This document shows, piece by piece, positions 10,040 to 18,255 of a stretch of 39,667 nt of DNA. The stretch is taken from contig NZ_UCOB01000024.1 of NCBI RefSeq assembly GCF_900474295.1, positions 1 to 39,667 of the forward strand. Reading direction: 5' to 3'. This stretch comes from Synechococcus sp. UW140. GTDB taxonomy: Bacteria; Cyanobacteriota; Cyanobacteriia; PCC-6307; Cyanobiaceae. Position 1 is the first letter of the stretch. Each line of letters opens with the position of its first letter. The translations under genes and the position numbers were made by a program. The notes below the pieces were generated by a model. It was not told the origin of the DNA. It was given only the letters and a program-made list of their open reading frames with translations, and did not search any database.

Positions 10040-10338
10040 GTGTTGTCCACTTCGGAAATTGGCTCGATTCCAGCTGTTTGGATGATCTGGCCAATTGCCG
10101 CAGTCAGTGTTTGTTGTGCTGCCGAGAGCTGCCGCATCCGGAAGCGATGCTCGTTGAGCTCGTTTTCGGATCGGATCAGGTCATTTAATGCATTAATCGC
10201 TTCTGCAGGCAGAGCGTTCATGGCATAAACACGGCCATCAAGGGTGAGGGTCTGCTGGTCTTCGTTGGTGACCTGCTCTTGGTTGGACGTGTCCTCTTGG
10301 TTTTGGTCTTCCATGTGGGAGGGCATGAAGTCGCTCAT
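10012..10338 (-). CDS. Small acidic protein, DUF6447-like
   Basis: 108 residues from ATG 10338. The start is supported by an ATGA overlap with the stop of the upstream dioxygenase gene (10335-10338), which suggests translational coupling. ATGs at 10326 and 10314 are alternatives. After a Q/E/N-rich head comes TLTLDGRVYAMNALPAEA, then a helical ENELNEHRFRMRQLSAAQQTL segment and an acidic tail. The order 'T-I/L-DG-x-Y ... L ... A, then a helix rich in E/Q/R' fits the DUF6447 family of picocyanobacterial small proteins as I remember it. Function is unknown. No signal peptide or membrane segment is visible. Confidence 0.7.
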   Translation of the reverse strand: MSDFMPSHMEDQNQEDTSNQEQVTNEDQQTLTLDGRVYAMNALPAEAINALNDLIRSENELNEHRFRMRQLSAAQQTLTAAIGQIIQTAGIEPISEVDNTQSEESEAA

Positions 10339-11222
10339 GACGGCGGTGCCGATAAAGGATCGGTTGAGTGTATGGGCAATGTCCGATTTGGGCAGCATCG
10401 GATCCAAGGATTGTGATGGCCGGGTACGGCATCTCCGTCTTGAAGACCCTGAAAACATGACTGATGCAGGCCTTGCCGCAGTAGTCGTACCTGGCTCCGC
10501 AGCGACGATGGAGCATGAGCCATCGATGGCGCCACCTTCAGTTGGCCCTCCCCGCAGCCGTAGACAGCGACGAAGGCCAACCGGTCTAGCTCTGCATGGT
10601 GCCCTTCGCTTCCATGCAAGGTCCAACCATCGTGGTAACTGCAGTCACCCGGTTGCAGTCCCAGGGTGGTGATTTGTGTCCACTTTTCTGATTGCCACCT
10701 TTGCTGGTAGGAGCGAAAGCTTTCGATGGCACTGCCTCCATCGAGAAGATGACAGCTTGGGTTGGGTGGTTGCCAGTATTCAAGTGGAGAATCGCTTCGC
10801 TTCTCGATTGGTGTCATCGGAACCCAAAGGGTCAGGAAGTTGCATCCTTCGACTGGAATGAAGAGAGCATCCTGATGCCAGGGTGTGTGCTCACTTCCCG
10901 GAGGTTTGAAGTAGGTCTGATCGCGTAGAAGCCAGATCCTGTCACTCTTGAGGAGATCCGCAGCAAGCTGGGCCGGCTCTTCCTCGAGCAGCCAGCGTTC
11001 CAGTTCTGGATGTTGTCTCCAGAGGTTTTCGCGGAAATCCCAATGTTTTCCATACTCCAACACACTGGTCTCAAGACCTGAGGTTCTTGGATGACTGCTC
11101 CCTTGACCTGAGGGTGAGGCCAGCAGTTCGGCAATCCTGGCGATCTTGTTCTTGGCACAGAAGCCACGGGCCACGCCCTGAAGATCACCGCAGGCTGCAG
11201 GAACATGTGCTGCCCGGGGCAT
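10335..11222 (-). CDS. PhyH-family Fe(II)/2-oxoglutarate dioxygenase
   Basis: 295 residues from ATG 11222; a TGA lies nine codons upstream in frame, so no much longer start is possible. The non-haem iron triad is visible: HTPWHQD (His116, Asp118) and, after the family-typical PGDCSYHDGW, distal His203 in LHGS. Arg214 in RLAFVAVY is placed to bind 2-oxoglutarate. This is the phytanoyl-CoA dioxygenase (PhyH) pattern, and length is normal. The substrate is unknown; family members hydroxylate lipids, ectoine, quorum molecules and natural products. Its stop overlaps the DUF6447-like start (ATGA), and 52 bp separate it from the divergent toroid-like gene. The last 25 or so residues look poorly conserved. 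Confidence 0.85.
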   Translation of the reverse strand: MPRAAHVPAACGDLQGVARGFCAKNKIARIAELLASPSGQGSSHPRTSGLETSVLEYGKHWDFRENLWRQHPELERWLLEEEPAQLAADLLKSDRIWLLRDQTYFKPPGSEHTPWHQDALFIPVEGCNFLTLWVPMTPIEKRSDSPLEYWQPPNPSCHLLDGGSAIESFRSYQQRWQSEKWTQITTLGLQPGDCSYHDGWTLHGSEGHHAELDRLAFVAVYGCGEGQLKVAPSMAHAPSSLRSQVRLLRQGLHQSCFQGLQDGDAVPGHHNPWIRCCPNRTLPIHSTDPLSAPPS

Positions 11223-11274
11223 GGCCTTCTTCGCTGGTGGCTGCCATCATGTCGCCCTTGGTGTGGAGTTGTTC

Positions 11275-13248
11275 ATGCGTCCGAGCTGGAAAACGTTCTG
11301 GACCAATGACTCTTTGATCGAGACGATGCTCGCCCCTTTGGCACCGTCTGAGCTACAGCGACAGTTTTTGCAGGGTCTCACTCCTGTTGAGGCACCTGCG
11401 ATCGGTTTGGAGGTCTCCAAGCGGGGCTTGCGTCGACGTCCGCACATGGCGGCATGGGTGTTAAGCGGTCGCTTACAACGTTGGTCTGTTTTGCTTCAGC
11501 CTCTTGTACGGACTGATGGCACGTTTGCCTCCGGGCTCACGGTGCAGGATCTTCAGCCGTTTCTTCAGGCTCAGGATTTGTTTGAGCGCGAAACCTGGCT
11601 GGAATACACCCAGCCACCACGGCGACAGGCTGGACAGCCGTTTCTCTTGTTTCGGCATACAACCCAACCCCTCGGTATCGAGCAGCTACGCGATCGGCTG
11701 GAAGCTCTCCACGCTCAATTGAGCTCACGCTTGCAGCAGCGTTTGCCCTTGCCTTCGACAACTTGGTGGGATGGCCTCAAGCAGCTGCCGCAGGCTGGGG
11801 CTGATCAGCTTGGGATCGACCTTGATCCACTTAAAGGAGGTTGGCGTTTTTTATTTGGGGTGACGGAGCCAGCAGCTTTGCTGGATGGACTTGGTGTTCC
11901 GACGCCTCTCCGCATCGGACTTGAGGCATTCCCGCTGGCATTGGCTCTCGAGAGTCGTCGGCTGGTGGAAGAGCGCTACTGCTTGGAGGTATTCCCTCGC
12001 TATCGCCAGGGCCAAACGATCATTGGTTACCCCGGTGAGATCCCTGCCGATTCAGATCAGTGGCCGGTTTGGCCTCCCCATCCAGCCTTGATTCCACCGT
12101 CACGTCTCCAGGGGCTCATGAAAGCCTCCGTTCATGTGCCGTCTGTGGCCTATGGCCCGCAGCAGATTGCACTGCGCGGTGGGCTCAGTCACCAGAAGCT
12201 TGTGGTGGAGGCGGGTGAACTCGTGGATCACAAGGTGTATCTAGGTGTGATGGTGACGGCACCGAAGCCAACGCAGGCTGCGGCCGTGACTGCCCCAAAC
12301 GAGAAGGATGCACCGTCATCGGTGGACCATGCCTTCCAGTGGCTCAGTCAATCGGCCAATGGATGGCTTGGTTTTTCACTCAGCCCCGGTCGTTCGGATC
12401 TATGGGTGCCGTTGGCCTGTCTCACCTTGCTCGCTCACGTACGACATGATCCGAGGTTGAAGCCTGCCTATCTCAGACAGTGCCAAGCACTCGAGCCCTG
12501 GCTGAACAACCCGCAACCTGTTGGCTATAGCCGATCCACGCCGACTGATTTGGACAGCTCGATTTGGTTGCGACGCTGTCTTGGTCTGCTCCAACGACCG
12601 TCGTCAGTTGCGCTCGATGGCTTTTTGGCTTCCGGCTGGATCGGTGACGTTGGGATCCGCACTTACTCCAATCCACAGCCCATTGCAGAATTCATTCATC
12701 GTCAGCCGGCAGAGATGGCTGGCTGGTGCGCTCCCCATGACTGTGTTCTAACCAATTGGGCTGCGGATCCCAGCATGCCCAACGCGCCCGGTGCCCTGCA
12801 GCATCTTCGCGATCGTCTTCGCCAGGGGCGGTTCCGCAGTTATTGGTGGCCACTGGATGGGTTGGTCTTGAGTCTGATGCCTCGGGGCAGCCTGACGAGG
12901 GGTGTTGTTCAGGCCTGTCTGGAACAGACCTATAGCCCTGCAGTGGCCGCCGTATTGCCGCCGGTGCATGCGGAGCGTTTCATGAACTTCAACCGCGGCT
13001 TGTTGCTTTTGCGACACGGCACCACCGAGGAACAGCAGCAAGGGAAGGCCTTGATGGATGCCCTGATTCGCAGGCCAGAGGATTTCCGTGATCTGTTGGT
13101 GATGCAGCTGCCGCAACCAGAGCAGTTGGACCCTGCTGCAGAGGTTCAGTGGGTCTGGCAGGGAGGGATGGAAGGTGCTTTGGCTGCTGATCAGGAGGGC
13201 TATCTGGCAGCGGCGCTGTTGTTGTCGGCTCAGGTGCGTTCCAAATAA
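11275..13248 (+). CDS. Conserved hypothetical with alpha/alpha-toroid-like C-terminal half
   Basis: 657 residues from the ATG at 11275 (MRPSWKTFW); in-frame ATGs at 11221 and near 11329 are alternatives. The first half has no family I recognise: a beta-rich region including RYCLEVFPRYRQG, LMKASVHVPSVAYGP and VDHKVYLGVMV. The second half (about 365-657) has repeated helix pairs with DSSIWLRRCLGLL, GIRTYSNPQPI, GWCAPHDCVLTNWA and FRSYWWPLDGLV. That pattern (GxxTY, then GW..xH/D..VT, then YWW) is what terpenoid-cyclase or prenyltransferase-type toroids show. No DxDD cyclase motif was noticed, so catalysis is unproven. Neighbours are a divergent PhyH dioxygenase and a convergent Nif11-like gene (19-bp overlap). 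Confidence 0.8.
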   Translation: MRPSWKTFWTNDSLIETMLAPLAPSELQRQFLQGLTPVEAPAIGLEVSKRGLRRRPHMAAWVLSGRLQRWSVLLQPLVRTDGTFASGLTVQDLQPFLQAQDLFERETWLEYTQPPRRQAGQPFLLFRHTTQPLGIEQLRDRLEALHAQLSSRLQQRLPLPSTTWWDGLKQLPQAGADQLGIDLDPLKGGWRFLFGVTEPAALLDGLGVPTPLRIGLEAFPLALALESRRLVEERYCLEVFPRYRQGQTIIGYPGEIPADSDQWPVWPPHPALIPPSRLQGLMKASVHVPSVAYGPQQIALRGGLSHQKLVVEAGELVDHKVYLGVMVTAPKPTQAAAVTAPNEKDAPSSVDHAFQWLSQSANGWLGFSLSPGRSDLWVPLACLTLLAHVRHDPRLKPAYLRQCQALEPWLNNPQPVGYSRSTPTDLDSSIWLRRCLGLLQRPSSVALDGFLASGWIGDVGIRTYSNPQPIAEFIHRQPAEMAGWCAPHDCVLTNWAADPSMPNAPGALQHLRDRLRQGRFRSYWWPLDGLVLSLMPRGSLTRGVVQACLEQTYSPAVAAVLPPVHAERFMNFNRGLLLLRHGTTEEQQQGKALMDALIRRPEDFRDLLVMQLPQPEQLDPAAEVQWVWQGGMEGALAADQEGYLAAALLLSAQVRSK

Positions 13249-13493
13249 GCCTGGAAATCGTTCATATCAAACAGGTCTTCCAGACCGCCGTCCACAAGTA
13301 GATCCAGCTCGTCATCACTCATGGCAAGGATCTGTTCGGCCTGAGCACGCAACAGATCGGCTGCTCGGAGCTGATAGCCCTGGTCGGTAGCGAGTTGCAG
13401 CACTCCTTGCAGATCGAGCTGCCTGAGCTGCTCTTGCAGATCAGGATTCTGATCCACTTTGGCGAGGAAGGACTCCAGATCCTGAAGGGCCAT
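13230..13493 (-). CDS. Nif11-like small protein
   Basis: 87 residues. The N-terminal 60 residues fit the Nif11 / nif11-like leader family: LESFLAKVDQNPDLQEQLRQ, then VLQLATDQGY and a helix ending in SDDELDLLVDGG. In RiPP precursors such a leader ends at a GG cleavage site and is followed by a Cys/Ser/Thr-rich core. Here Gly69-Gly70 is followed by only 17 residues with one threonine and no cysteine (LEDLFDMNDFQAYLERT), so this is unlikely to be a lanthipeptide precursor; it is more likely a free-standing Nif11 protein of unknown role. No modification enzyme of the LanM type is nearby. Confidence 0.85.
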   Translation of the reverse strand: MALQDLESFLAKVDQNPDLQEQLRQLDLQGVLQLATDQGYQLRAADLLRAQAEQILAMSDDELDLLVDGGLEDLFDMNDFQAYLERT

Positions 13494-13579
13494 GCTGTTA
13501 CAGGCAGAGGCAATGATGAAGATCCTGCCATCGCTTTTGAAAAATCCCCATAAGATCAGGCGGTTCTGGCAATGATCGC

Positions 13580-14509
13580 GTGCATATCCATTTTCTGATT
13601 CCCTGCTACGGCGGTCAGATCTCGGAAGTCACCTTCACCAGTTTTGTGCGATTCATTGCCCGAGCCCCGCAGTGGGGTTTGGAGTGGAGTCTTGACACGC
13701 TTGTCAATGAAAGCCTGATTCCCAGGGGACGAAATGCTCTGGTGGCCCGGGCGATGCACAATCCTCGCGCAACGCATCTGATGTTTCTGGATGCGGATAT
13801 CGGCTTTGATCCTGAGTACATCTTGATGTTGCTTCAGGAGGATGTCGAAGTGATTGGCGGCGGCTATCCCAAAAAGAGTTTGCCGATCGATTATGTGATC
13901 AATCCGATCACCGATGGAGAGGCGGATGACGCCAAGGCAGAAGTGGAGCGGATTGGTACCGGTTTTCTCTTGCTTAAGCGGGAGGTGTTCAGCCGCATGG
14001 CTGAGGCGATGCCTGAACTCAAATACACCGACGATTGCGGCTTGGATCCCTCGATCAACCAATACCTCTATGCATTCTTCGAGTGCGGCTTGTTTGGCGA
14101 GAAGGTGTTCATGAGCGAAGACTGGTTGTTCTGTAACCGCTGGCGTGATCTGGGTGGGCGAATTTTTATTTCCAAGCGCTTCGCCCTCACCCATGTGGGC
14201 AGCTACGCCTTCTCGGAAGCCTCCCAGGCCGATTTGCTGGCCCGTCTGAGTGCCCAACTGACGGCGGCCCCAGCTGCGACAGCGACCACGTCACCGTTGA
14301 GTGCTCCGTCTGCTTCCACATCCACCTCCTCAGCGTCCGATCAGGTGGAAACCACGGCGGCACCATCTGCAAAGCCAGTGCGCAAAAGCCGCGCAGCCAC
14401 ATCTGGGGCCTCAAAGACATCAGCAGCCAAGACAGCCAAGGCCAAGCCCGCAGCCAAGACCAGGCGCTCTCCACGGCGAAAGGGATCGGACAGCTCCCCG
14501 GCAAACTGA
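13580..14509 (+). CDS. Family 2-like glycosyltransferase with basic low-complexity tail
   Basis: 309 residues from GTG 13580, which starts directly with HIHFLIPCYGG; no good upstream start in frame. The GT-A fold is shown by the first strand plus PCYGG, by PRGRNALVARAM and by a DxD metal/nucleotide-sugar motif (FLDADIGF, Asp71-Ala-Asp73). EDWLFCNRW near 205 fits the acceptor-side acidic motif. From about residue 220 the protein turns into an A/S/T/P-rich linker and then a Lys/Arg/Ala-rich tail (KTSAAKTAKAKPAAKTRR), like histone H1-type tails; such a tail could bind nucleic acid or an acidic polymer. Twenty-two bp downstream is hisS. Sugar donor and acceptor are unknown. Confidence 0.82.
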   Translation: MHIHFLIPCYGGQISEVTFTSFVRFIARAPQWGLEWSLDTLVNESLIPRGRNALVARAMHNPRATHLMFLDADIGFDPEYILMLLQEDVEVIGGGYPKKSLPIDYVINPITDGEADDAKAEVERIGTGFLLLKREVFSRMAEAMPELKYTDDCGLDPSINQYLYAFFECGLFGEKVFMSEDWLFCNRWRDLGGRIFISKRFALTHVGSYAFSEASQADLLARLSAQLTAAPAATATTSPLSAPSASTSTSSASDQVETTAAPSAKPVRKSRAATSGASKTSAAKTAKAKPAAKTRRSPRRKGSDSSPAN

Positions 14510-14531
14510 CTGCGTTTGATCCTCCCTTCCC

Positions 14532-15875
14532 ATGACGCAACTGCAAAGCCTGCGCGGCATGGTTGATCTGCTTCCCGAGCAGACCTGTCGCTGGCAGGCG
14601 GTTGAATCCTTGGCCCGTCAACATTTTCAGCGCTGGGGTTGCCGAGAGATTCGTACCCCGCTGTTGGAAGTCACTGAGTTGTTCGCCCGCGGAATCGGTG
14701 AAGCCACCGATGTTGTGGGCAAAGAGATGTACAGCTTTCAGGATCGTGGAGACCGCTCCTGCACCCTGCGACCAGAAGGGACGGCCTCAGTTGTACGGGC
14801 TGCTCTGCAGCACGGCTTACTGGCGCAGGGAGCGCAGCGCCTCTGGTATGGCGGGCCGATGTTTCGTTATGAGCGGCCCCAGGCCGGCCGCCAGCGTCAG
14901 TTTCATCAGATCGGTGTGGAGTGGCTTGGGGTCACATCAGCAGCCAGTGATGCCGAAGTGATTGCTCTGGCCTGGGATCTGCTGGCTGATTTGGGTGTTG
15001 ATCGTTTGGCTCTCGAGATCAACACGCTCGGGACCCCAGATGATCGCCAGCTTTATCGCAGCCGCCTTGTGTCGTGGCTAGAGCAGCACGAAAACGTGCT
15101 GGATGCAGACTCACAGCAACGGCTGCGGACTAACCCGCTTCGAATTCTCGATAGCAAGAATGCTCAGACTCGCGAGCTACTCCAGGACGCGCCGATGCTG
15201 GAGCAGAGTCTCGCTGCTGATAGTCGCAGTCGGCATCAGGCTGTGCTGCAGGCGCTCGATGATCTTTCGATCCCTTACGTGGTGAACCCCCGGCTGGTGC
15301 GTGGTCTCGATTACTACGGCCATACAGCGTTCGAGATCACCAGCGATCAACTTGGCGCCCAGGCCACCGTGTGTGGCGGTGGCCGTTATAACGGCCTAAT
15401 CCAGCAGCTTGGTGGTGCTCCGACCCCTGCGATTGGTTGGGCCTTGGGGATGGAACGGTTGTTGTTGGTACTGGAGGCAGCGGCAACAGCGAACCCCAGC
15501 GGTCGTGCAGCCAGCCTTGTTCAGGCTGACGTGCCGGACGTTTATGTGGTCAATCGAGGCGAGCAGGCGCACCGTCAGGCTCTCATCTTGTCCAGGCAGT
15601 TGCGATCTGCCGGGTTGGCGGTTCAGCGTGATGAATCGGATTCCGCTTTCGGCAAGCAGTTCAAGCGCGCCGATCGCAGTGGTGCCCCCGTTGCCCTTGT
15701 GATTGGCGAGGAGGAGGCCGACCGCGGTGTGGTTCGGCTCAAAGCTCTCAAATCGACCTTGTCGGAGCCTGGAGATGACCAGCAGGAGGATTGGAGCATC
15801 AACGATCTGGGGCCACTGATCGCTGTTCTTCAAAACGGTGCTAACTCTGAGCGTTCTGAAACGACTCAGGGGTGA
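14532..15875 (+). CDS. hisS: Histidine--tRNA ligase
   Basis: 447 residues, the normal length for a bacterial HisRS. It joins histidine to tRNA-His in the cytoplasm. Class II motifs are visible: [11 protein letters not shown] at the start, motif 2 around [13 protein letters not shown] and [21 protein letters not shown], the histidine-specific [13 protein letters not shown] and [10 protein letters not shown], and motif 3 [13 protein letters not shown]. The C-terminal anticodon-binding domain begins near [11 protein letters not shown]. The start ATG 14532 immediately precedes the TQLQSLRGM opening. It sits between two glycosyltransferase genes on the same strand, with short gaps. Confidence 0.97.
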   Translation: MTQLQSLRGMVDLLPEQTCRWQAVESLARQHFQRWGCREIRTPLLEVTELFARGIGEATDVVGKEMYSFQDRGDRSCTLRPEGTASVVRAALQHGLLAQGAQRLWYGGPMFRYERPQAGRQRQFHQIGVEWLGVTSAASDAEVIALAWDLLADLGVDRLALEINTLGTPDDRQLYRSRLVSWLEQHENVLDADSQQRLRTNPLRILDSKNAQTRELLQDAPMLEQSLAADSRSRHQAVLQALDDLSIPYVVNPRLVRGLDYYGHTAFEITSDQLGAQATVCGGGRYNGLIQQLGGAPTPAIGWALGMERLLLVLEAAATANPSGRAASLVQADVPDVYVVNRGEQAHRQALILSRQLRSAGLAVQRDESDSAFGKQFKRADRSGAPVALVIGEEEADRGVVRLKALKSTLSEPGDDQQEDWSINDLGPLIAVLQNGANSERSETTQG

Positions 15876-15888
15876 CCAGGAGCAGGAG

Positions 15889-16776
15889 ATGAGATCCGCC
15901 ACCAATGTGTCCGAGTCGGGCTCTCCTTGCCCAGCGATTGGTCCCCGTGGTGTGGCCGTGATCACGCCTTATTACAAGGAATCGCTCGCAGTGCTTGAGC
16001 GATGCCATCGCAGCTGTCTGGAGCAGGAGGGGGATTGGCCCCTTCGCCATGTCATGGTCGCGGATGGTCATCCGCGCTGTGAGGTGGCTGGCTGGGATGT
16101 GGATCACATCCCTCTGCCTCAGGCCCACGCTGACAACGGCAATACCCCCCGATGCCTTGGGGCGATCTCGGCCATCAATCAGGGGTATTGGCCGATTTTG
16201 TTTCTCGATGCCGATAACTGGTTCCAGCCTTGGCATATGAACTCGGTGTTGGCACTGCGTCAGCGCCATCCCAGGGCCGATGTGCTTGCCATGGGCCGGG
16301 AGTGTGCTCTCCCCGATGGCACGCTCCTTCAGGGAGTGCCGGAGGAGGACCTTGGTCATCGTCATGTCGATACCTCCTGCTACGTCTTTTATCCCTCCGC
16401 CTTTCGTGTCTTACCGCTTTGGGGGATGATGCCCACTTATTTGGGTCCGATCTGTGATCGCTTTATTCGTGAAGCGATCACAGATTACGGTCTCGTCGTA
16501 GCAGGCACCCATCAGCCCAGTGTGGTGTTCACTGCCCACTACAGCTGGGCTTATCAGGCTCTTGGCCGTTCGGTCCCTGATGATGTCCATGATGTTGATT
16601 GGTCCCGTCTCAAGGCTCATTTCGATCAATCCGAGATCTTGAGCCGTACCGGATTGCATTCTTCGCTTGCCATCTCGTTGCCTATTGGTGCAGATGTCAA
16701 GACGACCACGACCCACCAGGGATCCAGCATTAGCGGACCCATGCTCCGGAAGCCTTACACCCCTCGCGATCTCTGA
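15889..16776 (+). CDS. Family 2-like glycosyltransferase
   Basis: 295 residues from ATG 15889, chosen for the strong AGGAGCAGGAG ribosome site right before it. A longer start at 15838 would overlap hisS. GT-A features: VAVITPYYKESL at the first strand, VMVADGHP, NTPRCLGAISAINQGY, and the DxD motif in FLDADNWF (Asp107, Asp109). RHVDTSCYVFYPSAF resembles the acceptor-site region of GT2 enzymes. It is followed with no gap by the nucleotide-sugar dehydrogenase start, so the two are probably cotranscribed. A 14-bp perfect inverted repeat lies inside the gene (16450-16485). Confidence 0.85.
   Translation: MRSATNVSESGSPCPAIGPRGVAVITPYYKESLAVLERCHRSCLEQEGDWPLRHVMVADGHPRCEVAGWDVDHIPLPQAHADNGNTPRCLGAISAINQGYWPILFLDADNWFQPWHMNSVLALRQRHPRADVLAMGRECALPDGTLLQGVPEEDLGHRHVDTSCYVFYPSAFRVLPLWGMMPTYLGPICDRFIREAITDYGLVVAGTHQPSVVFTAHYSWAYQALGRSVPDDVHDVDWSRLKAHFDQSEILSRTGLHSSLAISLPIGADVKTTTTHQGSSISGPMLRKPYTPRDL
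16450..16485. other. Perfect 14-bp inverted repeat inside a glycosyltransferase gene
   Basis: ATCTGTGATCGCTT (16450-16463) and AAGCGATCACAGAT (16472-16485) pair perfectly around an 8-nt loop (TATTCGTG). It encodes the ICDRFIREAITD stretch. No T-run follows on either strand, so it is not a classic terminator. Confidence 0.8.
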
Positions 16777-18228
16777 ATGTCCGTGTTTGCCATCCGCTCC
16801 ATTTGCTGCATTGGTGCTGGTTATGTCGGTGGGCCGACCATGGCCGTGATCGCTGACCGCTGCCCAGACCTGCAGGTCACCGTGGTGGATCTCAATGAGC
16901 AGCGAATCGCGGCATGGAACGACAGAGATCTGAGCCAGTTGCCGGTTTATGAGCCTGGTCTGGATGCCGTGGTCGGCAGGGCTCGCGGTCGCAATCTCAC
17001 CTTTTCCACGGCGGTGGATGAGGCGATCGCAAATGCCGACATGGTGTTCATTTCCGTGAACACGCCCACCAAGACCAAGGGTTTGGGGGCTGGCCAGGCC
17101 AGTGACCTGCGTTGGGTTGAGGCCTGTGCTCGCCAAGTGGCCAAGGTGGCCAAGGGGCACACGATCGTGGTTGAGAAGAGCACCCTGCCAGTGCGGACGG
17201 CTCAAGCGATCAAGCAGATCCTGGCTGCGGCGCATGGGGGTGATGATCACGCCCGCAGCTTTTCCGTGCTCTCCAATCCTGAATTTTTGGCGGAAGGCAC
17301 AGCGATCGGTGATCTGGAAGCACCTGACCGGGTGCTCATCGGTGGGGAAGAGCCCGCGGCGATTGATGCTCTTGCGTCGGTGTATGCCCACTGGGTGCCA
17401 CAGGAGAAGATTCTGCGCACCAATCTCTGGAGCAGTGAGCTCTCCAAGCTGACCGCCAACGCTTTCCTGGCCCAACGCATCAGTTCGATCAATTCGATCG
17501 CGGCGTTCTGCGAGGCCACCGGTGCTGACGTGCGCGAAGTGGCACGGGCCATCGGATCGGATAGCCGAATCGGCGCCAAGTTCCTTCAGGCAGGTCCTGG
17601 TTTTGGTGGCAGCTGTTTTCAGAAAGACATTCTCAATCTGGTCTACCTCTGTCGCCATTTCGGCTTGCCGGAGGTTGCCGATTACTGGGAGAGTGTGGTC
17701 GCCCTGAACACTTGGCAGCAACACCGCATCTCCCGCCTGGTGGTCCAGAAACTGTTCGGAACCGTCACCGGCAAGCGTTTGGCTGTGCTTGGCTTCGCGT
17801 TCAAGGCTGATACCAACGACACGCGAGAGGCACCGGCGATCCGCATCTGTCGCGATTTGCTGGAGGAGGGAGCCCAGCTGGCGATTCACGATCCCAAGGT
17901 TGATCCTGAGCAGATCGCCCGCGATCTGCATCTGCCCGCGAGTGCAGCTCCGGATCCAGCCGCAGGTCCGTCCCGTGCCGCCCTCAGCGGCGATGGGACG
18001 TGGTGGCAAGGGGCCGATGAGGCGGCCACCATTGCTGGTGCCGATGCGGTGCTGATACTTACAGAGTGGCAGCAGTACCGCCAGCTCGATTGGACCGTTC
18101 TGGCCCCGCTTCTGCGCCAGCCTGCTTGGATCTTTGATGCTCGCTCAGTTGTCGATCCCGCAGTCGTCGCTGCCGCTGGCCTGAAGCTCTGGCGCGTGGG
18201 CGATGGTGGTGTGGAGTCTGAGGCCTGA
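16777..18228 (+). CDS. UDP-glucose 6-dehydrogenase-like nucleotide-sugar dehydrogenase
   Basis: 483 residues. Oxidises UDP-glucose to UDP-glucuronate with two NAD+. The Rossmann motif GAGYVGGPTMAV (Gly13-x-Gly15-x-x-Gly18) is at the N-terminus. FISVNTPTK, VEKSTLPVRTA and SNPEFLAEGTAI are the conserved central blocks, and the catalytic cysteine is Cys280 in GFGGSCFQKDILN. The GGPTMAVIA and FQKDILNL wording and the length of about 480 match the eukaryote-like (animal/plant) branch more than the short bacterial Ugd form. The C-terminal NAD-binding half includes GFAFKADTNDTREAPAI. An alanine-rich insert (PAAGPSRAALSG) lies near residue 395. Twenty-seven bp before the epimerase gene, which would use its product. 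Confidence 0.93.
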   Translation: MSVFAIRSICCIGAGYVGGPTMAVIADRCPDLQVTVVDLNEQRIAAWNDRDLSQLPVYEPGLDAVVGRARGRNLTFSTAVDEAIANADMVFISVNTPTKTKGLGAGQASDLRWVEACARQVAKVAKGHTIVVEKSTLPVRTAQAIKQILAAAHGGDDHARSFSVLSNPEFLAEGTAIGDLEAPDRVLIGGEEPAAIDALASVYAHWVPQEKILRTNLWSSELSKLTANAFLAQRISSINSIAAFCEATGADVREVARAIGSDSRIGAKFLQAGPGFGGSCFQKDILNLVYLCRHFGLPEVADYWESVVALNTWQQHRISRLVVQKLFGTVTGKRLAVLGFAFKADTNDTREAPAIRICRDLLEEGAQLAIHDPKVDPEQIARDLHLPASAAPDPAAGPSRAALSGDGTWWQGADEAATIAGADAVLILTEWQQYRQLDWTVLAPLLRQPAWIFDARSVVDPAVVAAAGLKLWRVGDGGVESEA

Positions 18229-18255
18229 TCTCTTTTACTCGCAGCCGTTGTTTTG

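Noticed and set aside
13230-13493. Lanthipeptide (prochlorosin-like) precursor
   Set aside because: No cysteine and almost no Ser/Thr after the GG, and no modification enzyme nearby.
16411-18009. 532-residue minus-strand ORF opposite the dehydrogenase gene
   Set aside because: The plus strand carries clear dehydrogenase motifs; the minus frame has no recognisable domain.
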